Shown here: positions 16,240 to 24,051 of the stretch, piece after piece
Position numbering within the stretch: position 1 is the first letter of the stretch
Layout of the letters: each line of letters starts with the position of its first letter
Assembly: GCA_016929525.1 (NCBI GenBank)
Contig: JAFGIP010000122.1
Coordinates: 1 to 33,575, forward strand
From: Bacteroidales bacterium
GTDB lineage: Bacteria; Bacteroidota; Bacteroidia; Bacteroidales; UBA10428
Direction of reading: 5' to 3'
Length of the DNA: 33,575 nt
Notes under the pieces: generated by a model
What the model was told of the DNA's origin: nothing
What the model saw: the letters and a program-made list of their open reading frames with translations, nothing else
The model's database searches: none
Translations under genes and position numbers: made by a program

Positions 16240-19209
16240 ATGCCAGACCAACCCGAGAATACTCAGGCATATTATTTCAGTGATACATCCTTCAATTTGC
16301 TGATGCAAAAACGCATCAGAAAGGTGCTGGTAATATGTAGTCGATATGATTTTTACATGTTGGAAGAGGATGGCAGGATCGATGAGCAGATATTTAATGA
16401 ATATGTTTCGCTCAACTTAAGATATCCCCCCGTTTTTGTACATGCCGATTCAGCAAAGAAAGCATCTGAAATTTTAAAAAGCGAAAGTATCGATCTTATC
16501 ATTGAGATGCTTAGTATCAGTGATACAGATAGTTTTCAGCTGGCAAAGAATCTTAAAAAGGATTATCCGGGAATACCCATTGTTATCTTAACCCATTTTT
16601 CTCGTGAGGTTTCACTGCGTCTCGAAAGAGAAGATCTTTCAGCCATAGACCATGTTTTTTGCTGGCTCGGTAATGTCGAAATTTTCCTTGCTATAATAAA
16701 ACTCCTGGAAGATTCAATGAATGCCAGCAATGATATTCTTAAAGTCGGAGTGCAGGCAATTTTGCTGGTAGAAGATTCAATTCGTTTTATATCTTCTTAT
16801 CTGCCAAGTTTATACAGAATAATTCTGGAGCAATCGAAGGAGTATGTTAAGGAAGCGCTTAATGAACACCAGCAAATGCTGCGACGAAGAGGCAGACCAA
16901 AAATATTACTGGCAAAAAATTATAACGAGGCAGTATCTATTTTTAATAAATATCACAAACATATTCTCGGGGTTATTTCTGATGTCAGTTATAAGATATC
17001 GCCGACAAAGCGCGATACTAAGACAAAGGCTGGATTAAAATTCTGTGAATTGGTACAAGGAAGTGACCGGAATATTCCTTTCTTATTACAATCATCCGAT
17101 ACCACAAACAGAAAATACGCTGATGAGCTTGAGGTTGGTTTTATTCATAAATACTCAAAGAATCTTTCTAACGAACTTCGCGATTTTATTTTAAAAAATT
17201 TCGGATTCGGTGAGTTCCTGTTTCGAGATCCCGAAACCCGTGAGGTTAAATTTGTTGCACAAAATCTGAAGGCTCTGCAGGAACTTATTCTTTCTGTTCC
17301 CGACGATATTCTGAAATACCATACCGAACGCGACGATATATCAAAATGGTTGAACGCAAGAGCATTATTTCCAATTGCTCAGCATTTCAAAGTTTTTCAG
17401 TACGATGATTTTAAAAGCCCCGATGATGTAAGAAAATTTATTTATAACACCATAGCAAGTTTCAGGGTAAACAAGGCCAGAGGTATAATAGCAGAATTCA
17501 ACAGGGAAAATTTCGATGAATATCTCTTCTTTTCCAGGATAGGAAAAGCCAGCCTGGGAGGTAAAGCACGCGGACTGGCATTTATGGCATCTGAGATTAA
17601 AAAAGCGCAGCTGATGAATAAGTATTCTGATGTTGTAATAACAGTTCCGCCTACAGTGGTTTTAAGTACCGATATATTTGAGCAGTTTCTTGAAGATAAT
17701 AATCTGTACAAGGTAGCAATATCATCGGGGAACGATGAAGAGATCCTGAATGAATTTCTTAAAGGATCATTCCCCGGAGAAACATCGGACGATTTGATGG
17801 CAATAGCTTCTATTGCAAAAAGACCTCTGGCTGTCCGTTCTTCAAGTAAGCTGGAGGATTCTTTATTCCAGCCATTTGCCGGTATTTATAATACCTATAT
17901 GATACCTCCACATGGTAATGCAAGAACAGCCTTATTTATGCTGGAGCGGGCAATTAAGTGCGTCTATGCTTCGGTATTCTTTGGTTCGAGCAAAGCTTAT
18001 ATGGCAGCTACTTCAAATCTTATCGATGAAGAAAAGATGGGGATTATCATACAGTCTGTATGCGGAAATAATTATGACGGAAGATATTACCCGACATTAT
18101 CCGGTGTAGCCCGATCGCTGAATTATTATCCTATAGGAAGTGAGAAATCTGAAGATGGAATTGTTGAACTTGCATACGGACTGGGAAAACAAATTGTAGA
18201 AGGCGGGATATCATTAAGGTTTTCACCTAAATATCCCCAAAAGTGTATCCAGTTATCGTCACCGGCACAGGCCTTAAAGGATACTCAAAAATATTATTAT
18301 GCTCTTGATATGGATCCGGAACATTTTGTACCATCGGTCGATGATAAACTGAATCTGTTCAGGTTGCCTGTAAAAACTGCCGAAAAAGACAGTTCATTCA
18401 AATTTGCTGCATCTACTTATGATATTACCAATGCAGTTATACGTGACGGCCTTATTTATGAAGGGAAAAGAATCATTACATTTTCGAATATACTAAATCA
18501 TAATGCATTCCCTCTGGCACCTATCATTACCGATCTTCTTGCACTAAGCTCCGGTTCACTTAATAATCCGGTTGAAATTGAATTTGCAGCAGATCTGGAT
18601 GTTCCTGATGGCCAAAATAAAATTTTTAATTATCTCCAGGTTAGGCCAATTGTAAGTATTGATTCAGGATTCGATGTAAATATTGATTCTGTCGATCGTG
18701 AGAATACAATTTTATATTCAGGCAAAGCAATGGGAAATGGCAGGATAAAGGGTATAAAAGATATTGTATACATAAGAACAGAAACATACAAACCGGCGAA
18801 TAATAAAGCCATTGCTTCGGAACTGGAGAAAATAAATCTGGAATTGCGAAAGCAGAACGTAAATTATGTTCTTATTGGTCCCGGCAGATGGGGATCAGGT
18901 GACCCGTGGCTGGGTATCCCTGTGAAGTGGGCCCAGATCTCTTCGGTAAGACTGATGGTTGAAATGGGTCTTGAGCATTTTAAAGTTGAGCCAAGTCAGG
19001 GCACACACTTTTTCCATAATCTCACAAGTTTCGGGGTCGGGTATTTCACAGTCAATCCTTCTATTAATGATGGGATCTTTAATATTAAGATCCTGGATGG
19101 AATGCCGGCAGTGAATGAGACAGAAAACGTTCGCCATGTAAAATTTGACAAAGCCTTACACATTGAAATTGATGGCAGGAATACCCAGGGAGTGATCTAC
19201 AAAGGATAA
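16240..19209 (+). CDS. Receiver-domain protein fused to PEP-synthase-type ATP-grasp
   Basis: A 989-residue protein. Residues about 26-155 form a degenerate receiver-like fold, with Glu at the acceptor position (IDLIIEML). Residues about 173-320 form a second receiver with the full set: E178/D179 (LLVEDS), D248 (GVISDVS), S285/S286 (LLQSSDT) and K304 (FIHKYS). A PPDK_N/PEP-synthase ATP-grasp follows (about 435-930; GKARGLAFMASEIKK, AVRSSSKLEDSLFQPFAG, GPGRWGSGDPWLG). The swivelling phospho-His domain and the PEP TIM barrel that complete a PEP synthase are absent, so it is unlikely to make PEP alone. Possible roles are a regulatory kinase-like or nucleotide-sensing protein. It follows korAB in the same direction after a terminator and 227 bases. 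Homologues annotated as PEP/pyruvate-binding proteins occur in Bacteroidetes. Confidence 0.85.
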   Translation: MPDQPENTQAYYFSDTSFNLLMQKRIRKVLVICSRYDFYMLEEDGRIDEQIFNEYVSLNLRYPPVFVHADSAKKASEILKSESIDLIIEMLSISDTDSFQLAKNLKKDYPGIPIVILTHFSREVSLRLEREDLSAIDHVFCWLGNVEIFLAIIKLLEDSMNASNDILKVGVQAILLVEDSIRFISSYLPSLYRIILEQSKEYVKEALNEHQQMLRRRGRPKILLAKNYNEAVSIFNKYHKHILGVISDVSYKISPTKRDTKTKAGLKFCELVQGSDRNIPFLLQSSDTTNRKYADELEVGFIHKYSKNLSNELRDFILKNFGFGEFLFRDPETREVKFVAQNLKALQELILSVPDDILKYHTERDDISKWLNARALFPIAQHFKVFQYDDFKSPDDVRKFIYNTIASFRVNKARGIIAEFNRENFDEYLFFSRIGKASLGGKARGLAFMASEIKKAQLMNKYSDVVITVPPTVVLSTDIFEQFLEDNNLYKVAISSGNDEEILNEFLKGSFPGETSDDLMAIASIAKRPLAVRSSSKLEDSLFQPFAGIYNTYMIPPHGNARTALFMLERAIKCVYASVFFGSSKAYMAATSNLIDEEKMGIIIQSVCGNNYDGRYYPTLSGVARSLNYYPIGSEKSEDGIVELAYGLGKQIVEGGISLRFSPKYPQKCIQLSSPAQALKDTQKYYYALDMDPEHFVPSVDDKLNLFRLPVKTAEKDSSFKFAASTYDITNAVIRDGLIYEGKRIITFSNILNHNAFPLAPIITDLLALSSGSLNNPVEIEFAADLDVPDGQNKIFNYLQVRPIVSIDSGFDVNIDSVDRENTILYSGKAMGNGRIKGIKDIVYIRTETYKPANNKAIASELEKINLELRKQNVNYVLIGPGRWGSGDPWLGIPVKWAQISSVRLMVEMGLEHFKVEPSQGTHFFHNLTSFGVGYFTVNPSINDGIFNIKILDGMPAVNETENVRHVKFDKALHIEIDGRNTQGVIYKG

Positions 19210-19300
19210 AGCGGATGAAATATCTTAATATTAACCCCTTCAAAGTTTTTATCTCAAAAAGTAATCTGCGAAAAGATTAACAAACTGGGGGCATAACAAA

Positions 19301-19454
19301 TTATCTCCGGTAAAAATTATCTTCATATCCTGTTATATCATATTGCTTTATAAGTTTCTCGATCTCTGATTTATATGATTTTCCTAGATAGTGTTTTTTT
19401 GATTTTGAATGTATTGTTTCACAACCTCAATTTTGGAGCTACTTACATAATTTC
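19301..19454 (-). pseudogene. Decayed C-terminal tail of an IS200-like/RAYT transposase
   Basis: This lies in the 341-base gap between two convergent genes. On the minus strand one frame reads YVSSSKIEVVKQYIQNQK, and after a one-base slip in a run of seven A the next frame continues KHYLGKSYKSEIEKL, then IKQYDITGYEDNFYRR, and a stop at 19303-19301. The pattern (I..V..YI.NQ..H....Y..E...L...Y.I.Y...) is the conserved tail of Y1 transposases of the IS200/REP-associated group. The HUH and catalytic Tyr regions are missing, so it is a remnant. The rest of the gap shows no gene. Confidence 0.55.
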
Positions 19455-19550
19455 TGTTAATTCAAAATGTTAATAAACTACTACAAATCTAAAGGAAGGG
19501 GTGAAACAGATTTATAAATATTAACATGTTTACAGGGGAGACCAATGCCA

Positions 19551-21980
19551 CTAATATATAGCCGGAAATCTTTTTGGTTCAGCTTCATGCATGATCTCGT
19601 ACACTGCATCAAAAACATTTTCGGCATTGGGATTAGAGAAGTAATCCCCGTCGGTGGCATATGCAGGTCGATGGTCCATGGCTGTTAATGTTTTGGGTTC
19701 GGCATCGATATATTTATAACCCTTCTGTTCCTCGAGTACTTTTTGCATCATGTAGGCTGTTGCCCCGCCAGGGACATCTTCATCGAAAAACAGGATGCGG
19801 TTGGTTTTTTTCACTGATTCAACAATGGTTTCGTTGATATCGAATGGTAATAAAGTACGCACGTCGATAAGTTCTACACTGATACCGACTTCCTTTAACT
19901 GCTTGACTGCATCCTGGGCTATTCGCACACAGGAACCATATGTTACCAGTGTGATATCAGATCCCTGCTGAAGAATCTCAGGCACTCCCAGAGGTATCCT
20001 GAATTCACCGATATTTTCAGGCAGATATTCCTTCAACCTGTATCCGATAAGTGGTTCAATTACCAGTCCCGGATCCTGACCTTCAAGCAGAGTATTGTAA
20101 AAACCTGCTGCCTGCGTCATATTTCGCGGAACACATACATAAACACCGCGAATTGAGTTGATGATCATACTCAGCGGTGAACCGGCATGCCAGATCCCTT
20201 CGAAGCGGTGACCGCGTGTGCTGATAATAAGCGGTACAGTTTGTCGGCCGACAGTACGCCAATGCGTTGTGGCAAGGTCATCGCTGATGGTTTGCAATCC
20301 GTAAAGCAGGTAATCAAAATACTGTATTTCGGCAATGGGTCTGAAACCACGAAGGGCAAGACCTATTCCTTTGCCAATGATGGAAGTTTCACGAATACCG
20401 GTATCAAATATCCTGTGTTCACCATACTTTTCTTGTAACCCGGTGAATGTTTGATTCACACCGCCGATTTTACCGACATCTTCTCCAAATACAACGAGCA
20501 ACGGGTATTTCTCAAAGAGCTTATCATGATTCATGCGGAGAATTTCCCTCCCGGGAACCTGTTCGGGAATTTTGCCATAGACAGGTTTTACTTCCTCTAC
20601 ATTCAGTACCGAAGTTTCATTCTCTACATATAGGAATGAGTTGTATTTTTCATATTTATCGACATATCTTTTTGCAAACCACCCCGACAGCTGTTCTTTC
20701 AGCACTTTACGCTGGGGACAATCATTGCATATATACCGCAGGATCTTCTTGGCAGCGCTGAGGTTATCTTTTCTGATCGGAGCTTTTATTTTTTTGAGAT
20801 TGCCGGCGATAACCGAAACTTTATCAACATGGTCTTTTTCACACAGACAGTTCTTTCCTTCAATAATTTTAAGCAGTGCTTCGCGATCAGACTTTATGGG
20901 TTCCTGGTACAATTCCCAGGCAACCTGTTTTGCCTGCTGAACACCCGCAAGGGCTTTTTCTTCTATGGCTGTCAGTTCCTTTTCGTCTGTTATCTTCCGT
21001 TCAAGAATCCAGCTTCTCATTCTCTTAATACAATCGTAATCTTCCTCCCACAGAAGTCTTTCTTTCGATTTATACCTTTCGTGCGAACCTGAGGTGGAAT
21101 GACCTTGAGGCTGCGTTATTTCATCAATGTGGAACAGTACCGGGACATGCTCTTCGCGACACCTTTTTATCCCTTCTTCAAAAATTTTATACAATCCGGG
21201 ATAATCCCAGCCTTTTCCTTTATAAATCAAAATACCATTTGTTCCTGCTTCTTTCTGAAAACCTTTCAGTGCTTCAGAGATCGATGACTTTACGGTCTGG
21301 TGTTTTTTTTCTACCGATATCCCGAATCCATCGTCCCAGACGGCTATTGCAAGTGGTATCTGTTTTACTGCGGCAGCATTCATGATCTCGAAGAAGTGAC
21401 CTTCAGAAGTACTGCTGTCGCCGATGGTGCCGAAAACAACTTCGTTGCCTTTATTTGTAAGTCGGGTAAAGGAATGAAGTTCTTTGTTTTTCCGAAAGAG
21501 TTTCGATGCCAGACCAAGTCCTAACATTCGTGGCATTTGCCCTGCAGTTGGAGAGATATCTGATGACGAATTGGGCTGCTGCATCAGATCGACCCAGTTA
21601 CCATTTTCGTCGACATTTTTTGTAGAGAAATGATTGTTGAATGATCGTCCGCCATTCGACGGATTATATTCCGTATTGGTAACCCCGTAGAGTTGAGTAA
21701 AAAATTCCTGTAAAGAGAACATCCCTGTGGCAAGCATAAAAGTCTGGTCTCGGTAGTATCCTGATCGCCAGTCTCCATTTCTGAAATACTTAGCCATAGT
21801 AATTTGTGCCACTTCTTTGCCATCTCCGAAAATTCCAAATTTGGCCTTCCCTGTTAAAACCTCCTTTCGGCCAATAATACTGAGATTGCGACTTTGACAT
21901 GCAAGCAGATAATCACGTAATACTTCCTTTTTAAATTCCTTGAATGATATATTTTCCTTTACAAGTTGCGCTTCGGACAT
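19551..21980 (-). CDS. 2-oxoacid dehydrogenase E1, fused alpha and beta subunits (TPP-dependent)
   Basis: An 809-residue single-chain E1. The alpha half (about 15-400) has GKAKFGIFGDGKEVAQ, YRDQTFMLATGM and a TPP-binding block from GTIGDSSTSEGHFFE to WDDGFGISV. The beta half (about 465-805) has FGEDVGKIGGVNQTF, IFDTGIRETSIIGKGIGLAL, RPIAEIQYFDYLLYG and RILFFDEDVPGGA. Separate alpha and beta chains are more usual; fused versions are known in Bacteroidetes. The substrate (branched-chain oxoacids, pyruvate or 2-oxoglutarate) cannot be fixed. No E2 or E3 gene is nearby, so it must rely on partners elsewhere. It converges on the receiver/PEP-synthase-like gene. Confidence 0.9.
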   Translation of the reverse strand: MSEAQLVKENISFKEFKKEVLRDYLLACQSRNLSIIGRKEVLTGKAKFGIFGDGKEVAQITMAKYFRNGDWRSGYYRDQTFMLATGMFSLQEFFTQLYGVTNTEYNPSNGGRSFNNHFSTKNVDENGNWVDLMQQPNSSSDISPTAGQMPRMLGLGLASKLFRKNKELHSFTRLTNKGNEVVFGTIGDSSTSEGHFFEIMNAAAVKQIPLAIAVWDDGFGISVEKKHQTVKSSISEALKGFQKEAGTNGILIYKGKGWDYPGLYKIFEEGIKRCREEHVPVLFHIDEITQPQGHSTSGSHERYKSKERLLWEEDYDCIKRMRSWILERKITDEKELTAIEEKALAGVQQAKQVAWELYQEPIKSDREALLKIIEGKNCLCEKDHVDKVSVIAGNLKKIKAPIRKDNLSAAKKILRYICNDCPQRKVLKEQLSGWFAKRYVDKYEKYNSFLYVENETSVLNVEEVKPVYGKIPEQVPGREILRMNHDKLFEKYPLLVVFGEDVGKIGGVNQTFTGLQEKYGEHRIFDTGIRETSIIGKGIGLALRGFRPIAEIQYFDYLLYGLQTISDDLATTHWRTVGRQTVPLIISTRGHRFEGIWHAGSPLSMIINSIRGVYVCVPRNMTQAAGFYNTLLEGQDPGLVIEPLIGYRLKEYLPENIGEFRIPLGVPEILQQGSDITLVTYGSCVRIAQDAVKQLKEVGISVELIDVRTLLPFDINETIVESVKKTNRILFFDEDVPGGATAYMMQKVLEEQKGYKYIDAEPKTLTAMDHRPAYATDGDYFSNPNAENVFDAVYEIMHEAEPKRFPAIY

Positions 21981-22093
21981 TGAATTAATTTTTTATAAAA
22001 ATAGGGTTCTCTCATCAGATCTGCAATGATAAGTAACATCTCAGTTGTAGTAATGTTTGAAGGAAGTTGATTTAGGTTGATCAGGCATCTCCC

Positions 22094-22128
22094 CCCGCTG
22101 CCGTACGATGCAATCGTGCGGCAGCGGG
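22094..22128. repeat. Long GC-rich palindrome (16-bp stem, 3-base loop)
   Basis: Positions 22094-22109 and 22113-22128 are complementary at 15 of 16 positions, the remaining one being a T-G wobble, around the loop GCA. The arms (CCCGCTGCCGTACGAT and its partner) are far more GC-rich than the surrounding DNA. There is no T tract, so it is not a classical terminator. It resembles a free-standing REP-type hairpin, and CTGCCGTACG recurs in the REP cluster at 23.2 kb. Confidence 0.7.
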
Positions 22129-22242
22129 CGAAGTTACAAACTTCGTCTTTAAATTTGTTTCCTTAAAAGTTTATTGGTTTTTTATAATTTCAGAAAAAAG
22201 AACGGGGTGAACTTCAGACTTCCGACTATGCTTTGGAATTCT

Positions 22243-22250
22243 TACATTTG
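22243..22250 (+). promoter_or_regulatory. Candidate -7 element before the small membrane protein
   Basis: TACATTTG matches TAnnTTTG exactly and ends 11 bases before the first ATG of the gene at 22262. No good -33 partner is seen. If used, the leader would be only a few bases. Confidence 0.35.
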
Positions 22251-22261
22251 CTTCTCATATA

Positions 22262-22519
22262 ATGATGATGGTTGAAGTATTTATTATATCGGTAGTGGTT
22301 ATAGGGATCTCATTCCTGGCGTTGGGTGTGAGTATCTTTTTTCGCCGTGGGGGGAAATTCCCGGAAACGGAGATAGGACATAATAAACACATGCGCGAGT
22401 TAGGTATTTACTGCGTGAAATGCGATGAACGCAAACACTGGAACCAGTCGGTGAAAAAACGTAAGGTGAAGATCGAGCCTGAGAAGCTTACACTTGATCT
22501 GAGTGAGCTATCATCTTAA
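22262..22519 (+). CDS. Small membrane protein with a two-Cys motif, NqrM-like paralogue
   Basis: An 85-residue protein with one N-terminal membrane helix (about 5-27, VFIISVVVIGISFLALGVSI). The basic FFRRGGKFPETEIGHNKHM follows, then GIYCVKCDERK (C51, C54) and a charged tail. Its first 35 residues align by eye with the NqrM-like protein at 23857-24051 (IIS-x-V, LALG, a Phe-rich turn, then -x-P-x-T), so the two look like diverged paralogues. This one has two cysteines instead of four. Three ATGs in a row make the exact start uncertain. Similar short proteins occur in Bacteroidetes without a defined function. Confidence 0.75.
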   Translation: MMMVEVFIISVVVIGISFLALGVSIFFRRGGKFPETEIGHNKHMRELGIYCVKCDERKHWNQSVKKRKVKIEPEKLTLDLSELSS

Positions 22520-22614
22520 TTTATTGATATACATACCTTCCGGCGTATCAGCCAGCTGGCGGATTCCCTGCCCTCGCATACTGCAATCTGTCACTAAATC
22601 CCATTCCGCCTGGC

Positions 22615-22765
22615 CCTGTTAATATTTTTGCTCTCCTGTAGGTAGTTTACCCCTTCCTGTTAGCGTTTTACCCATTCCTGTTAATATTTACCCTGTCCTG
22701 TAGGGTTCTCACCCCTTCCTGTTAACCATTTTGCCTTTCCTGTTGCAGTTTTATTGCTTCCTGTT
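22615..22765 (+). repeat. Tandem array 1: seven units of 20-21 bp beginning CCTGT(T/A)
   Basis: Units start at 22615, 22635, 22656, 22677, 22697, 22718 and 22739, with lengths 20-21-21-20-21-21-21. An eighth CCTGTTA at 22760 ends the run. Each starts CCTGTTA or CCTGTAG, has a T-rich middle and usually ends ACCC(C)TT. Phase is kept tightly while the interior varies, so this is an old, diverged array. At 22766-22794 the motif reappears inverted (AACAGGAAAGGG and CCCTACAGG). Confidence 0.8.
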
Positions 22766-22807
22766 AAACAGGAAAGGGCAAATTCCCTACAGGGAGGCAT
22801 TTTTTCC

Positions 22808-23032
22808 TACCCGGATGCCATAAAAGGTTACTCGAATGCCAATTTTCTTTACTCGAATGCCAATTTTCTTTACTCGAATGCCATTTTTCTTTACTCGGAT
22901 ACCATAAATAGTCACTCGAATGCCAATTTTCTTTACTCGGATGCCATAAAAGGTTACTCGAATGCCAATTTTCTTTACTCAAATGCCATAAATGGTTACT
23001 CGAATACCAATTTTCTTTACTCGGATGCGAAG
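22808..23032 (+). repeat. Tandem array 2: eleven 21-bp units with core TACTCGAATGCCA
   Basis: Ten complete units start every 21 bases from 22808 to 22997, and an eleventh partial one starts at 23018. Each has a 13-bp core, TACTCG(A/G)ATGCCA, followed by an 8-bp tail of one of two kinds: ATTTTCTT-type (A) or TAAAAGGT-type (B). The order is B-A-A-A-B-A-B-A-B-A-partial. The array is open in frames on both strands, giving heptads such as YSNANFL and YSDAIKG. There is no ATG start, so it is treated as a non-coding minisatellite. Confidence 0.88.
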
Positions 23033-23094
23033 TACCCAGAGGAAGGGTAAAAGTCGCAGAGGACGATAAGAGATACCCGGAGGAAGGCTGGGAG
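23033..23094 (+). repeat. Array 3: three 20-21-bp units related to array 1 in inverse orientation
   Basis: Units start at 23033, 23054 and 23074; consensus about TACCC(A/G)GAGGAAGG. Read on the other strand (CCTTCCTC.GGGTA) they resemble array 1 units (ACCC.TTCCTGT), so the central array is flanked by related but inverted repeats. Confidence 0.6.
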
Positions 23095-23158
23095 TTTATA
23101 TTATTGTGTAATCGTTTAACTGTTGAACTGTTGATATTAATTTAGGAATTGGCGATAT

Positions 23159-23230
23159 GATGAAATGATGAAATGATTAGAACCGTGCGTCATTGCGAGC
23201 TTGCCTGCCGTGACCCCCAATGGCGCAAGC
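23159..23230 (+). repeat. REP-like element, copy 1
   Basis: A lead sequence (ATGAAATGATGAAATGATTA, then GAACC) is followed by the REP-type GTCATTGCGAGC at 23189-23200 and GC-rich arms. The segment 23159-23213 is repeated at 23338-23392 with about three differences. Just downstream, 23230-23237 (CCTGCCTG) and 23251-23258 (CAGGCAGG) form a further inverted repeat. Confidence 0.65.
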
Positions 23231-23337
23231 CTGCCTGCCGTACGGCTATTCAGGCAGGTGTCCGCACTTGTGCTTTTTTTATGTTATGTCTCGCTATGTT
23301 CGGCTGTTGAATTGTATAATCGTGTAATTGTTGTCCG

Positions 23338-23435
23338 ATGAAATGATGAAATGATTAGAACCATGCGTCATTGCGGGCATGCCTGCCGTGACGCCAGTTA
23401 GGCAGGCGTAGCGTGGCAATCTAAATCCCAATGAC
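23338..23435 (+). repeat. REP-like element, copy 2, with complete palindrome
   Basis: The same 55-base lead and REP head as copy 1 is followed by the full hairpin. GTCATTG (23367-23373) pairs with CAATGAC (23429-23435), and inside it TGCCTGCC pairs with the GGCAGGCG region. The GTCATTGCGRGC head and GCGTGGCAATCT tail are the classic layout of a widespread bacterial palindromic repeat. Such repeats are often mobilised by RAYT transposases. Confidence 0.7.
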
Positions 23436-23702
23436 AAATAATCACTGTTTAATCGTTGAATCGTTGAATTACCTCCCTTGCCTGTATATAAACCGGCAAG
23501 ACCGGTGAGCTTCTCCTTCGTAGATTTACTTCGGAGAAGGAGCCCGCTGCGTTCGGTTGAGGAATTAAAACACCCCCATCGAAAATCGTAAAATATTGAA
23601 ATGTATTATCTTCCCCTCTCGACTTTGCTTCGCTGTCCGCGTGTCGCTGAAGCTTTAGCGGAGGCACAAGCTTCATGAAAGCGAGGAAGGGGGAACAAGG
23701 AG
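23436..23702. repeat. Further degenerate palindromes in non-coding DNA
   Basis: No gene is seen. There are short iterations (AATCGTTGAATCGTTGAAT), a hairpin at about 23508-23544 (GCTTCTCCTTCG against CGGAGAAGGAGC) and an imperfect GC-rich palindrome at about 23617-23692 (CTCTCGACTTTGCTTC against GCTTCATGAAAGCGAGG). This completes a repeat-dominated gap of roughly 1.3 kb between the two small membrane protein genes. Confidence 0.5.
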
Positions 23703-23856
23703 GTGTGTATATCGAAATTCCACAAAGACGCTATGCATTGCATCTCCAACAGTACCTTTCTCAACATTCTTATCTATAAACATATTAACTTTTCCTTCAA
23801 GCACTTTATTCCGGCCAACATTTCTTATCTGAGATTGTTATATAGTAAAAGGGATT

Positions 23857-24051
23857 ATGCTATTAAAAGTAATCATAATATCCTCAGTATTACTTGCACT
23901 AATGATGCTGGCACTTGGAATAAAGCTGCTTTTTGATCGCAATGCGGAAATGCCTTCAACCAGTTGCGGTGCTGATGTTAATTCCGGCCGTAAGATCGGA
24001 TGTGGTTGTGGTGGTGCTTGTTTTACTAATACTGAAGATAAAAACTTATAA
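23857..24051 (+). CDS. NqrM-like four-cysteine membrane protein (Nqr maturation candidate)
   Basis: A 64-residue protein: one membrane helix (about 3-26), a basic turn (FDRNAEMP) and then cysteines C37, C49, C51 and C55 in TSCG...GCGCGGACF. The C-x11/12-C-x-C-x3-C pattern after a single N-terminal helix matches NqrM (DUF539), which is needed to insert the Fe centre between NqrD and NqrE. In Vibrio the order is nqrA-F, apbE, nqrM. Here the gene lies tail to tail with apbE, with a 6-base 3' overlap, next to the nqr genes. The assignment is inferred from pattern and context; sequence identity outside the cysteines is low. Confidence 0.7.
   Translation: MLLKVIIISSVLLALMMLALGIKLLFDRNAEMPSTSCGADVNSGRKIGCGCGGACFTNTEDKNL

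Noticed and set aside
22754-23050. A 98-codon open frame of heptapeptide repeats (YSNANFL / YSDAIKG) on the plus strand, with a matching open frame on the minus strand
   Set aside because: It exists because 21 is a multiple of three and the unit lacks stops. The only start is TTG, there is no ATG, and the minus strand is equally open, so a non-coding minisatellite is simpler.
22615-23094. Possible CRISPR array
   Set aside because: Units are contiguous at 20-21 bp with no unique spacers of 25-40 bp, the tails alternate between two types, and no cas genes are present.
23703-23936. 77-codon open frame before the NqrM-like gene
   Set aside because: Composition is unlike a real protein, there is no recognisable motif, and it overlaps the start of the better supported NqrM-like gene in another frame.
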